A stretch of DNA of 64,000 nt. Origin: Closterium sp. NIES-65. Lineage: Eukaryota > Streptophyta > Zygnematophyceae > Desmidiales > Closteriaceae. The DNA lies in contig CANXME010002275.1 in assembly GCA_948144175.1 (NCBI GenBank), forward strand, positions 1,926,001-1,990,000, given 5' to 3'. This document shows positions 1 to 10,941 of this stretch, piece after piece (the stretch's first letter is position 1; the number at the start of each line of letters is the position of its first letter). The position numbers and the translations under genes are program-made. The notes beneath the pieces were generated by a model. It did no database searches and was not told the DNA's origin. It was given only the letters and a program-made list of their open reading frames with translations.

Positions 1-431
1 GCCGACGTGTAAACGTAGCCAGGTGGCGACCTGTATCTAGAGCAGCAGCCTCACTAGTACCTGACGCGGCAGTACCAATGCCCGGGTCGGGCGGGAAACA
101 CCGGTAACAGTCATCCTCATCACTACCAGTCACAGCATACATAGCAGAGAGAATAGCATCAAAGTCAAGATCATAAATAGCTACTCCAGCCCTAGACAGC
201 TCTCCCCAGCGGGGGATCTCAGCGGCCTCCGGAAACTGCTGACGCCAGGCGTCGGTCAGGCGGCCAAAGCAGCGACGGGCTGCGTGGGCGCCTCCACACC
301 TCTCCCCCGCACGGTCACCGGTGCGAAGAACGTAGGGGCAGGGACCAAGAGCACCACCGCGCTGACGCTGCAAGTACCACTCACGGAGCTGCTGAGGGCC
401 GGGGACGGTGCGAGAGCGCTGCTGCTGCTGC

Positions 432-472
<41 letters not shown>

Positions 473-1546
473 CTGACCACCCCCAGAGCTGCTCCGCTGG
501 GACGAGCCACTCCGACCCCCGCCTCCACCACCACCCCCGCCTCCACCGCCACCCCCGTCTCCACCGCCACCTCCCCCACCAGGACCGTCGCTCCCACCGC
601 TCCCACCGCCTCCTCCGCTACCACCTCCGCCGCCACCTCCGCCTCCACCGCCGCCACTAGTACCTCCACTCCCGCCACCACCTCCACCGCCACCCCCACT
701 CCCCCCGCCACCCCCACCTCCTCCGCCACTGCCTCCTCTAGATCCACCCGCTCCCTTGCCCCCCTTGCCCTTGCCAGAGCGGCGTCTGCCGCTGGGGGCA
801 GACGCCGCATCGACCGACTCAAAACCAGCGAGGTCGGCCGTAGCAGCAGAGGCGACAGAGGGCAGCAGGGGGGAAGGAGAACACCCCTCAAAGATGGGGG
901 TGCGAGGGTCACCCCTAGAGGCCCCTACAGCGACTATACTCTTCTCAGCCGCTAGCAGGGACTCCTCAAGGAGGTCGACAGTGAGGGTGGTGGGACAGAC
1001 AGAGAGAAACTGGTCCCTAACGACACGAAGGGACTCAGGAAGACGGGTGACGAGAAAGTAGAGAGTGATATACATGGGAGGAGGGTTTGCGGCGCGGAAC
1101 TCAGCAGGAAGGGCAGCACGGTAGCGAGCGTCACTAGCGCGGAGGTGGGTAACGAGGTCAGCGACAGTGGGAAAGGAAGCGAGGTCAGGGAAGAGAAACG
1201 GTAGCATGAGGTGGCTAAGGGTAGCGGAGGAAGGGGAGGAGTAGCGTGCAACTACAGCGTCGTACAAGGCCTGAGCGGTCTTGCACTGACTAAAGTGGGC
1301 ACGCTCAGAGGAAGGGAGGTGGCGACGCACAGCAAGACGTGCAGCAGCATCGCGGGTCGCCCACTTGGAGCGAACGGCAGAGTCAGCATCAGTAGGCGGG
1401 GCAGGGACAGCTCCAGAGACAAAGTCAAAGAGAGAGACCTCATCTATCGCATCACACAGTAAGTACAGCTGCAGGTCTTCAATCCAGACGGCAAAGTCAA
1501 TGGCCCTCCCCTCAGCGTCAAAAGTAAGAACATTGGGGGTGGCCAT
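1..1546 (-). pseudogene. A1 gag fossil (copia-A)
   Basis: This encodes the copia-A gag N-terminus (MATPNVLTFDAEGRAIDF), followed by the conserved UBN2-like gag body. Then come a long glycine/serine tract at about 490-750, a glutamine run at about 418-470 and the Cys/His motif at about 255-330, just before the protease boundary. Gag forms the particle shell of copia elements. The same protein is encoded by A3, A6 and A8 in this window. It is broken and incomplete at the window edge. Confidence 0.85.
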
Positions 1547-1619
1547 GGCAGCAGCTGAAAGTCTCACCGGGCTGGAAGAGTCGGGTAGGTCAGCAGCAGA
1601 GGAACACAGCTCAGGGACA

Positions 1620-2520
1620 GCAGCACGGCTCCTCAGGTGGCTCGCGTGGCTCAGGCGGCTCGGGCGGCTCGGGCGGCTCGGGCGGCTCAGGCGTCTCGCG
1701 CGGCTCGGGTGGCGTAGGGGCTCACGGGCGGCGCGGGCTGCTGGGGCTGCTCACGTGCAGCACGGCGGGCTGCAGCAGGGCCGGTGGTGGGCTGTAGCAG
1801 GGCCGGTGGCGGGCTGTAGCAGGGCCGGCGGCGGGCTGTAGCAGGGCCGGCGGCGGGCTGTAGCAGGGGCCGGTGGCGGCTGTAGCAGGGCCGGTGGCGG
1901 GCTGTAGCAGGGGCCGGTGCGGGCTGTAGTGGGGCCGACGAGGGGCCGAAGTGGGGCCTAGGCGGGCCGGCGGGCTGTAGGCGGGGCCGACGCGGCGGGC
2001 TGTAGCAGGGGCCGGTGGCGGGCCTAAGCGGGGCCAGTGCGGGGCCGACAGGGCGTAGGTGGGGCCGGCGCGGGGCCGAAGAGGGGCCTAAGCGGGGCCG
2101 ACGGAGCCTACGCGGGGCCGACACGGGGCCGAGACGGGGCCTGGGCGGGGCCTACGCGGGGCCGACGAGGGGTACGCGGGGTCGACGAGGGGTACGCGGG
2201 GCCTACGCGGGGCCGACGAGGGGTACGCGGGGCCTACGCGGGGCCTACTTGGGGCCGACGAGGGGTACGCGGGGCCTACGCGGGGCCGACGAGGGGTACG
2301 CGGGGCCGACGAGGGGTACGCGGGGCCGACGAGGGGTACGTGGGGCCTACGCGGGGCCGACGAGGGGTACGCGGGGCCGACGAGGGGCCTAAGCAGGGGC
2401 CGACGAGGGGCCTAAGCGGGGCCGACGAGGGTCCTAAGCGGGGCCGACGAGGGGCCTAAGCGGGGCCGACGAGGGGCCTAAGCGGGGGCCGACGAGGGGC
2501 CTAAGCGGGAGCACGACGGG
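1620..2520. repeat. A1 leader minisatellite
   Basis: This is untranslated leader between primer site and gag. The gag-proximal part is built of GGCTCGGGC-type units, then GGGCTGTAGCAGGGCCG units. The LTR-proximal part is a tandem array of about 20-bp units such as GGGGCCGACGAGGGGTACGC, with variants containing GGGGCCTAAGC. Long open frames on both strands here are by-products of the repeat and are not called as genes. Confidence 0.9.
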
Positions 2521-2621
2521 AGGGGCGACTCGGAGGGTCGCTAAAAAAAAAATGCGCGCCTCGGGGCGCGCTTCGGTGGGCCCTAGGAACAGGCCCTAGG
2601 AAGGGACCTGCTCTGATTCCA

Positions 2622-2753
2622 TGAGAAAGTACGAACGAGAAGTGAAATGACTATGAACGAAGTGAGTACAAATAGGAAACCCTAATTGGGTTGTACCCCC
2701 TATGGGATACCCCACTATAGCCTACAGAAACAAGTAAGCTATAAGTTCTGACA
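2622..2753 (-). repeat. A1 5' LTR (132 bp)
   Basis: It ends in TG..CA, with the minus-strand start TGTCAGAAC. It contains the family core GTAGGCTATAGTGGGG and the AACCC..GGGTT inverted repeat. The primer site TGGAATCAGAGC follows directly inside. Confidence 0.9.
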
Positions 2754-4259
2754 GGTAACGGATGCAAAGAGTAGGCATCCCTGCTGCTGCTGGTAGGTGT
2801 GAAGCCCAGCAGGGGACAGGACTTTATTGTCGGGTTTGTGGTTGGGTCCTGGAGTGCGGTAAGGGGTGGAGAGTGGTGCAGGCGCAATGTTGAAGCGCTT
2901 ACTAAGTTTCTCTGCGTACTTGGCTTCTGAGATATGAATGGCTTCCAGCGAGTAAGAGATGTTGAGCCTGAGGAACTGCTTCACGTCATGGTTGCAGGTG
3001 ATGTCGATGTGCCCTGCAATGTTTTTCTCGAACTGCTCGAGCAACTCGTTACTTGACCCTGGGTAGAGGAGGTCGTCGACGTAGACCGTGAGTAGGATGT
3101 ATTCGCTGCGAAAATCGTTATGATACATCCCTGGATCGTGAGGCAGCTGCTTGAACCCAATTTCAAGCAGTATATTGTGCAGGTACTGCTACCAGAGCCT
3201 TGGCGCCTTCTTGATCCCGTAAAGGGATTTTCGCAGCTGGCAAACACGTGAATCCCCTTTGCCGTATGTGTGTGGCTGCTCCACGTAGATCACTACATCG
3301 ACTAACGCGTACAGGAACATGTTCTTCACATCGATTTGTCGGAGTGGGAGGTGTCGTGCGGCAGCGATGGCGAGGAGAATTCTGATGCAGGTATGACGAC
3401 TAACCGGTGCAAATGTCTGGTCGAAGTCAATGACGTGCCTCTGATCGTAACCGCGCACTACCCAGCACGCCTTGAATCGCTTGATCGTGCCGTCAGCTGC
3501 GGTCTTCACGCGGAAGACCCATTTCCTGGAGAGAATCTCCCTTCCCTTAATTGCGGCTCGATCGACGAGCACCCAGGTGTCGTGGGACTCAAGTGCCTTA
3601 CTTTTTGCATCCATTGCTCCGCGCCACTCCTTGCTGTGTGGTCCCGTGAGTGCTTGGTGCGGATTGTTCGGCTCGATGACACGTGGCGCCGTTGAGGTGG
3701 CGGTGTGGAGCCTTAGAAGTTGGAGTCCCGAAATTGTGCTGTCGTGGCAGTGCTGTGGGATGACTTCTTGTACATCGTCGTCGTTGCTTTCCGGTTCAGG
3801 TGGTGCAGGCGGTGCTGCACCTTTGCCGCGTCCGCTTCTACTTCCGCCTACTGCGCCTGCTCCTCCTCCAGAAGAATCGTCATCGTCGTCGTCGTCGTTG
3901 TCACGATCGCCTCTAGTGGATTCGCCTTTGGGATCCCGCTCTAGAATGGCTGCTGCAGCCTCGTCCTTAGGTGAGGCATAGCTGTGTCCGTCGTTGGCGT
4001 ACACGCGATTCGCGTTTGCCTGCTCGTCAATGCGGAATTGCCGAAGGAAGAGTCGTTCGTAGAAGATGGCATTGTGCGTGTTCTTGATCTTTTGGCTCAA
4101 GAGGTCCAGAATGAACCAAGCTTTGTGCTCGTGGCAGATGCCGAGGTGTTTCCCCCAGTGCGCGCGACTTGCAAACTTCCCGATAGTTGATGTCGGCGGG
4201 CGGTAATTGTCAACAGGAGTTGTGTGTTGGCCCCGTCCTCGCTTGGGCGGAGCCGACAT
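2754..4259 (-). pseudogene. Copia-B integrase-end and reverse transcriptase fossil
   Basis: Recognisable copia RT motifs read on the minus strand: the RT entry (WRGAMDAKSKALESHDTW), the RKWVFRVK block, FAPVSRHTCIRILLAIAA, the LYGIKKAPRLW block, and the catalytic YVDDLLYPG near 3080. Upstream is an acidic Asp-run linker (about 3880-3900) and an integrase C-terminal-like stretch. Similarity to copia-A RT is only at family-motif level, which supports a separate family. The region is broken in several places. Confidence 0.85.
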
Positions 4260-4703
4260 CGTGGTCGGGTGTTAGGGGAGCAGCCGACCTGCAGCAGTGG
4301 GCGAGCTGGTTGACGAGGAGGTCGACCTGCACGGGGACCACTGCACGGGCGCCGACTTCAGGGTGGCGCCAACTTCGGGGAGGTCAACTTAGGAGTCGAC
4401 CTGCGGAGGACGTCAACTTGGTGACGTCAACTTGGGGAAGCCGACTTTGGTGGTCGGCTGATGGACTGCTGGTCGACCTGCGGGTGGTCGACTCGACCTG
4501 GTGGTCGACGAAGGAGGGGCCGACGTCGACCTCGACTCAGGACGCCGAGCAGTTGGGCGTCGAGTAGCGGGGCGTCAACTTCGTGATGCCGACTTCGGGT
4601 GGCCGACGTGGGTGGTCGGCCGACAACTATGCTGGCCGACTTAGTGCTGGTCGACGTGGAGCTGGTCGACTAGAAGGGAGAGTCATGCTGGTGAGCGTAG
4701 ATT
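4260..4703. repeat. Degenerate GTCGAC-rich tract within copia-B
   Basis: About 440 bp packed with GTCGAC, GTCAAC and GCCGAC hexamers, spaced roughly 15-25 bp apart and often followed by CTGCGG or TTGGGG. It has no convincing coding sequence and resembles no other leader in the window. It ends at the AGATT target site of A2 (4699-4703). It may be a decayed minisatellite of the copia-B element. The function is unknown. Confidence 0.5.
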
Positions 4704-4827
4704 TGTCAAAATATCATGTTGTGTAGGCTGTAGTGGGGTACATATGAGGTGCAACCCAATTAGGGTTAACTACTTCTACTCCTGCATGCTATTAGTTTCA
4801 TTCATTTCTTGCTTACACTTTCTAACA
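4704..4827 (+). repeat. A2 5' LTR (124 bp)
   Basis: It starts TGTCAAAAT, ends CTAACA, and is followed by the primer site TGGTTTCAGAGCAGG. The family core GTGTAGGCTGTAGTGGGG is present. Confidence 0.92.
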
Positions 4828-4869
4828 TGGTTTCAGAGCAGGTTCTCTCCTAGGACGGTTTTTTTAGGG

Positions 4870-5440
4870 CCCACCGAATCGCGCAACCCCACACGACGCG
4901 CCGCCCTCTTAGTGCTGCGCTGCCCTGCCCTGCCCTGCATCGCACCCCCGCGCGCGCCCTGTCCTACGTCGCGCCGCCCGCGTACGCTCTGCCCTACCCT
5001 GCCCACGCGCCGCTCGCCACCGTGCCCCCGCCCTGCCCGCGTGCTGGTCGCCGCCGCGCCGCCCTGCCTTGCCCGCACGTCTCCCGCCGCCGCGTCACCC
5101 TGCCGTGCTTGCGCGCCGCTTGCTGCCGCGCTGCCCTGCCCTGCCCGCGCGCCGCTCGCCGCCGCGCCGCCCTGCCTTGCCCGCGTGCCGCTAGCCGCCG
5201 CGCCGCCCTGCTTTGCCTGCGCGCCGCTCGCCGCCGCACCGCCCTGTTCTGCCCGCGCGCCGCTAGCCGCCGCGCCGCTCTGCTCTGCCTGTGCGCCGCT
5301 CGCAGCCGCACCCCCTTGCCCTTCCCGCATGCGGCCCTGCTGGCTGCCGCCTACCCTAATCTGCCTGTGCGCCACCCTGCTGGCTGCTGCCCTGCTTTGC
5401 CCTGCTTGCATGCTGCCCTACTGCTAGCGCGCCCAACTGC
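4870..5440. repeat. A2 leader minisatellite
   Basis: Tandem units of about 42 bp built on CGCCGCTCGCCGCCGCGCC and GCCCTGCCTTGCCC lie between the primer site and gag. They are open on several frames, but this is repeat composition and not coding. Confidence 0.85.
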
Positions 5441-5450
5441 TTAGCCTGCA

Positions 5451-8400
5451 TTGGCTACAATCTGTGTGCTCTCGTTCGATGCACAGGGCCGTCCGACACA
5501 GCTCGACACGTGGCTAGATGACCTGCACCTGTACTTACTGAGCGATTCTAGGGACGGTGTCTCAATGTTCGACCTCACGTCTAGAGCCGCTCTCGCCCCT
5601 TCCGCCACAGCTGACAGTGCGACTCACTCATAATGGCTTACCCGTGACGCTGCTGCTCGCCTAGCCGTTCGCAACCACCTATAGTTAGCCGAACGCGCTC
5701 ACATTGGCCAGCACAAGACTGCTAAAGCCATATATGACGCTGTAGTCGCTCGTTACTCCTCCCCGGCCCTTGCTCCACAAGTGGCCGCACTGGTCAGACA
5801 TGCGGAAAGCCTCACACCCAGTACCGCTGCTTCTCTCGTCTTGATGACGCCTTTCGCATAGAGTTTCCCGGCGCGACTGAGCTTCCCGACTTAGCAGCGC
5901 TGCTTAGGCAGGGTGTGGATAACATTGCTCTTCATTATGATGCTATCATTGCTGCCATGTATGCATTGACTGTTAGTGCTGAGGGTGACTGTTACCTGTG
6001 TATGCCGCCCGACCCAGGTATAGAGGCTGCTGCTCTAGGTGCTAGTGAGTCTGCGCTCTCTGGTACTGCGCCTGCTGCGGCCTTGCACACCTTCACGCTT
6101 GACTTGGGTGCTTCCCGCTACTTCTTTCGCGACAGCACCACAGTCACACCACTTGCAGCAATGGTTGCAGTCTCTCTGGCTGACCCCTCTGGGGGCCTGG
6201 TTCTTGCATGTTCCTCCACTATCCTCCCGTGACTGGCGGTTCCGTCTGGCTCACTATCAGGTCTTCATCTCCCCTCATTCTCTAACAACTTGGTAAGCAA
6301 CGCCGTCCCTCAGGATTGGGTTGATACCTTTACCCCTGGAAGACAGCGTGTGGCGATCTGTACGTGCTCTCCGACTGGCCATCACCTGGCCACGTTCACC
6401 CGTCGGCCAGGGTCGAGTCTATACACACTGACCACTAAGCCTCTTCAGGTAGCTGCGTCTGCATATGCGTCGTGTCTGCATATGCGTCGTGTCAGCTAGC
6501 GGCCCCCTGTTCGTGTCGCGCCCTGTCGCACCAGACGCTCCTATGGCACCACCGCCTTGGTCACCCCTCCGTGCCATGCCTCCATGGCATACACTCCTGT
6601 CACCTTGTTTCAGGTCTTCCCAAGTCTCTGCCTCCCCTGCCACCCTTGCCTGCCCTTCCCTGCCTTCCCTGTGTCGAGGGGCGGCCGCGCGCCATTCCTC
6701 ACTCCTCCTCGTTTCCCCCGACAACTGCTCCTTTGCAGACTCTCCACATGGACGTGTGGGGCCCAGCCCGCGTCCGTGGACAAGGCTGTGAGCGCCACTT
6801 CCTGCTAGTTGTTGACGACTACTCACATTACACCACGGTCTTCCCCTTGCGTAGCAAGAGGGAGGTCCCGGATGTTTTGACCCCTTGGATCCGCGCTGTC
6901 CGTCTCCAGCTCCGCGAGCCGTTCCACACGGACCTTCTAGTCCTGTGTCTGCACTCTGACAGAGGTGGTGAGTTTGCCTCCGACCTCTTGCGGGACTTCT
7001 GTCGTGGGAAGGGCATCACCCTGTCAGCTTTCGGCCTCTCCGCAGCAGAATGGGGTTGCTGAGCGCCGCATTGGCTTAGTCATGGCGGTCGCTCGTACCT
7101 CCATGATCCATGCAGCTGCCCCCTATTTTCTGTGGCCATTTGCGGTCCGGTATGCTGCGCATCAGCTCAACCTCTGGCCTCGTGTCTTCTTGCCGCAGAC
7201 CTTGCCTACACTGCGTTGGACGGGGAAGGTTGGATATGCGTCGGTGTTCCGGGTCTGGGGCTGCCGTGCCTTTGTCTGCGATACGTCCGCGGACAAGCTC
7301 TCCTCCCGCGCCATTCCCTGCGTCTTCCTTAGCTTCCACGCTGGAGGCCCTGGAGCTGGAGGCGCTGGAGCTGCTGGTCCCCGAGGTATTCGTACTGGAG
7401 GTCCTGGAGCTGCTGGAACCGGAGGTGCTGTAGGCGTTGGAGCTGGAGGCACTGGAGCTGGAGTTGCTATAGATGCTGGAGCCGCTGGTCCCGGAGGTGC
7501 TCGTACTGGAGGTGCTGGAGCTGCTGGAGCTGGTGGTGCTACAAAAGTTGGAGCTGGAGGCGCTGGAGCTGGAGTTGCTGGAGGTGTTGGAGCTGCTGGA
7601 GCTGGTAGTGCTGCAGGCGTTGGAGCTGGAGACTTTGGAGCTGGAGGTGCTGGCCCTGGGGGTGCTGGTTTGGGAGGCACCGTGCAGCCGCGACCGTACT
7701 TCGTTCCACTACTTCAGCAGGTTCTTGGTCTCCCGTCTTCTAGTGACCTTACTCCTCCCTTACTGTGTCCACCACCTGACCAGCCGCAGCTGCAGTTACA
7801 GCCAGCCTCCCCACTACTTGCTCCTTCTCTTTACACTGAGCAGACCGGAGGTCTTACTGAGCGTCGTGAGCCTGCGTCTCGTCCTGCGTTGCCTGTTCCT
7901 CCGTAGCGTCCTCCTCCTCTCCCCGGCATGCACCCTATGGCACTTCGTCCTTCCTCTGTTCCAATGCAAGTTCCCGTGCCGTCTCCTCCTGCGTCCTCTC
8001 TTCCTGACGTTCCTAACCCTACGTCCGACCTTGTATGTACTACCAGTCCTACTGTCACTCATCTTCTCGCCACTGTTATCAGTGACCCTTCGTTTGAGTC
8101 CACTGCTACGTCTGCCATAGTTGCTGAGCTTGTTGACTTTGCTGCTGCCTGTCGTCTCGACAACTCCGCTAGTCTTGTTGCTGAGTCTAAGTCTGTCTAT
8201 TCTCCGTCCGTCGAGGATGAGTGTGCTCTTGGCACGGACGTCCTCGAGGACAGTTAGGAGGACTTTGAATGCTTTGTAGCTACTGTACCTCATCTCGTGT
8301 CCATGCTGATTGCACCTGAGGGAGACCCAGATGCACCAAACATCCCGATCTCGCGCTCTTACCCAGAGGCGATTTCGGGTCCCTACTCCTCTTAGTGGCA

Positions 8401-8942
8401 GACAGCCATGGACGCACAGATGGAATCCTGGAAGTCCACAGGCACTTACGTCGACGCAGTTCCCCCTCCTGGGGCGAACATGGTTGATGGCATGTGGATT
8501 TTCAGGGTGAAGCGGCCGCCAGTTTCTCCGCCTGTCTTCAAGGCGCGTTACGCTGCACGAGGCTTCAGTCAGCGACAAGGAGTTGACTTCTTCCAGTCCT
8601 TCACCCCTACCCCAAAGATGACCACTCTTCGGATGTTGCTGCATGTCGCTGCTGAGCGTGACTACGAGCTTCACTTTCTTGACTTCAGCAGAGATTTCTT
8701 ATAGGGCAGCATGCACGAGGAGATCTGGCTGCGCCGCCCACCTGGCTTCCTTGGGTCATTTCCTGCCAGTACCTAGTGGAGCCTCTAGCGGCCAGTCTAC
8801 AGTCTCCGCCAGGCGCCTCGCGAGTGGCACGATAGACTGAGGACGACGCTTGCGGCTCTTGGGTTCTCTCCTTCTACTGCTGACCCGTCGCTGTTTCTGC
8901 CCACCGACACTTCACTGCCGCCATTCTACATCCTCGTGTACG
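5451..8942 (+). pseudogene. A2 gag-protease-integrase-RT fossil, first part
   Basis: Recognisable parts in order: gag N-terminus near 5451-5630; the gag end (ISAEGDCYLC-like) near 5970; protease region near 6090-6130; integrase core (LHMDVWGPA near 6750, LHSDRGGEF near 6950); an Ala/Gly repeat linker at about 7340-7680; and RT entry (GANMVDGMWIFRVKRPP near 8480). The RT is cut at 8942 by the LINE. All parts match A3 and A6, but A2 is shorter and much decayed. Confidence 0.85.
8933..8942. repeat. LINE target-site duplication, left copy
   Basis: CTCGTGTACG here is repeated exactly at 22274-22283, where A2 RT sequence resumes. Its length suits target-primed LINE insertion. Confidence 0.9.
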
Positions 8943-9496
8943 CGATCTGTGTTTGCATGTTGACATGGATTACGCCGCTGTTGCAATGGGATTTAGAAGT
9001 GGCGATGGATCTGGATCTGGATCTGGCCGCCATGGATTCTGCCGCGATGGTTAGCTCGTTCGCTCTAAGAGGTCTACAAGCAACTCGCTATAATTCTGAT
9101 TGTTTTGGAATCAGCTCAACGCGACGAGCAGATTGGTATAACTATTGTTCTCATCGTACGGGCATCATACCATTCTTGTTATCTGAGTGTTCCGCTAACT
9201 CTGTCATGCTTCCCAAGATACCTCGAGCTTCACGTCATTTCGCAAGGCGGTCCGGCTCTTTTTAGTTTACTTCTTACGACTACAACGCTACACCCTATCG
9301 TGTAGTTTTTATTAAGACTCAGGGAACTGCTATCCTTGGGCTTTCAACCTCGGAAACTCAGCATTTGGAGCTGGAGATCTGGTCTGTCCGCAGCGCACTC
9401 CTACTATTAAAGCGCACTCTCGAGTTGGCTTTTACTTCATTGTTCTCTAAGGCGTCTTCTCCTCACCCTACGTCTTCTCTTCTTTTGTTCGCCACA

Positions 9497-10832
9497 ATGC
9501 CGCCTAAAGGCTCTCGCAAGGCTGTGGTGGACCCGCTGGTTGCTGACACCAATACTCCGACGGATCCTGCATTGTCAACCGCAGAAGGGAAGAATGAAGA
9601 GTCAGTGATCACGGCAGCTCAAGTTGTTGACAACGCTGCTGGCTCATCTGGACTCTCAGTGGAAGAGAAGTGTGACACTACTGTGGATCTGGACGATGCT
9701 GTTGAAAAGTTGATGGACGACTCCGACGATGAACTGGATGTTGACTTCAAGGCTGATGAGCTTTGCAGGCTGCGGTACACGGCGATTCTGCTTGTCCCCT
9801 TCCTCCTTCACCATGAACTTGCCTCGGTTGTTTCTACTGTCCGGCTGCTGATGAGGCGGGTGTGGTCTTCAGTCGTGTCTGCTGATGTCGCTAACACCTC
9901 GAAATTCCAGATCCTGCACCCGGCATACGTTGCTAAGACACGCTTCTGCATGCTACAGATCTCATTCCTGTTGGAGGGGGACGCTCTCAATGTAAGGCAG
10001 CAAGATGTGGATTATCAGCGCGTGAACGGAAAGCTGGTCAGGCTGTACTGGCTTCGTGCGGACGACCCGTCCTTTGTCCGTGAACGCGCCTCCAACCCGC
10101 TGGCTACGGAAGTCGTTTTCAGGCATGTCTCGGCTTCTGTCTCTCCTGAAACGCTACAATGGCTGCTGGCTCACTACAAGCTCAAGATCAACCAGAAGCT
10201 GATCTACAAGGAAGGCCTCTGTTTCCACAGGTTACTTCATCCAATCACAGGTGTTGACACCGACGTCATTAAGGGCCTTGTGGTTCCCCATCCGAACGGC
10301 AAGCTGCGCTGGCGTCACGCAATCAACGACCCATCGGACCCGGAGAAGCTTATCCTGATCCATTACCCGTCGCTGTCGTGTAAACTCTGCGGGGGGCAGC
10401 ACGATGACAAGCATCACGACGCATATGTCACTGAGCGGCAACACAACATCGGGAAATGGAACCTGTCTCTGGGTAGAGCGCACAGAATCAATGATAACTC
10501 CTCTGTTCTATTTGTTTTACCTCTCCCATTGCTGGTGCTCACTGCTAACCCGCAAGTGGTCCTTTGCAGCTGCCTCCCTGCGTGTGAACCCGCTTAGACT
10601 GCCGATCGTGCTGGATCCTGCAGTTGCTCTCATCTCCACCGGCAACCTGCGGGAGGAATGGTTGTGCACTCAGACGGGCTACAGGAAGGCGCACGGAACG
10701 TTCCTCATGGATGATGCTGCTCACATCAAGCAGGCAAACCATCTGCAGCATCTCGAGACGCTCGGCACTGCCACCAAGCCCACCCTCGAGAAAGCAAGTC
10801 TCAGCGCGATCAGGAAGGACTACGGGATTTAG
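9497..10832 (+). CDS. LINE ORF1, zinc-knuckle nucleic-acid-binding protein, with a candidate 97-bp intron
   Basis: ORF1 of an L1-like LINE would coat the element RNA. The ATG at 9497 has a good context (CCACAATGCC) and begins MPPKGSRKAV. The N-terminal third is acidic (DDAVEKLMDDSDDELDVDF). The middle has an RRM-like/DUF4283-like feel that I cannot prove. A Cys/His cluster of the form C-x2-C-x3-H-x3-H (CKLCGGQHDDKHH) lies near 10383-10425. Without splicing the frame ends at 10597. Removing a GT-AG segment at 10473-10569 keeps an open frame to the TAG at 10830-10832, giving 412 residues. An ancient frame slip is the alternative. ORF2 starts 109 bp downstream. Confidence 0.75.
10473..10569 (+). 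other. Candidate intron inside LINE ORF1
   Basis: It begins GTAGAG and ends TCCTTTGCAG, with length 97 bp (1 modulo 3). This is exactly what is needed to move from the ORF1 frame to the frame that stays open to 10832. The size fits short algal introns. Retention in an RNA-copied element is odd. Confidence 0.5.
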
Positions 10833-10941
10833 CTCACATGCTCGTAGTGGTCTCAGCGGCAGTCGCAGTAGTCTTCACGGTAGTCAGTGTAGTGGCCTCA
10901 ATCACCCTGTGGATGCGTAGGGCTCGTCAATCTGTTGTTAA

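Larger units (their letters stand above)
1..2753 (-). mobile_element. Ty1/copia element A1 (copia-A family), 5' part, cut by window edge
   Basis: This is the 5' portion of a minus-strand LTR retrotransposon. Reading from high to low coordinates it has a complete 5' LTR (2622-2753), an initiator-Met-type primer site just inside it (about 2609-2621), a GC-rich minisatellite leader, and gag starting at 1546 and running off the window. The outer LTR end abuts copia-B coding sequence at 2754, so A1 inserted into copia-B. The other LTR lies outside the window, so no target duplication or age can be given. The gag is broken, with about three breaks in the visible part. Confidence 0.9.

Noticed and set aside
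1687-2459. Long Arg/Gly/Pro-rich open frames on both strands
   Set aside because: They lie in the tandem-repeat leader of A1. Every frame is open because the repeat lacks stops. The same happens in the leaders at 4870-5440, 12650-13550, 38820-39690, 44270-45030, 51590-52425 and 54790-55830.
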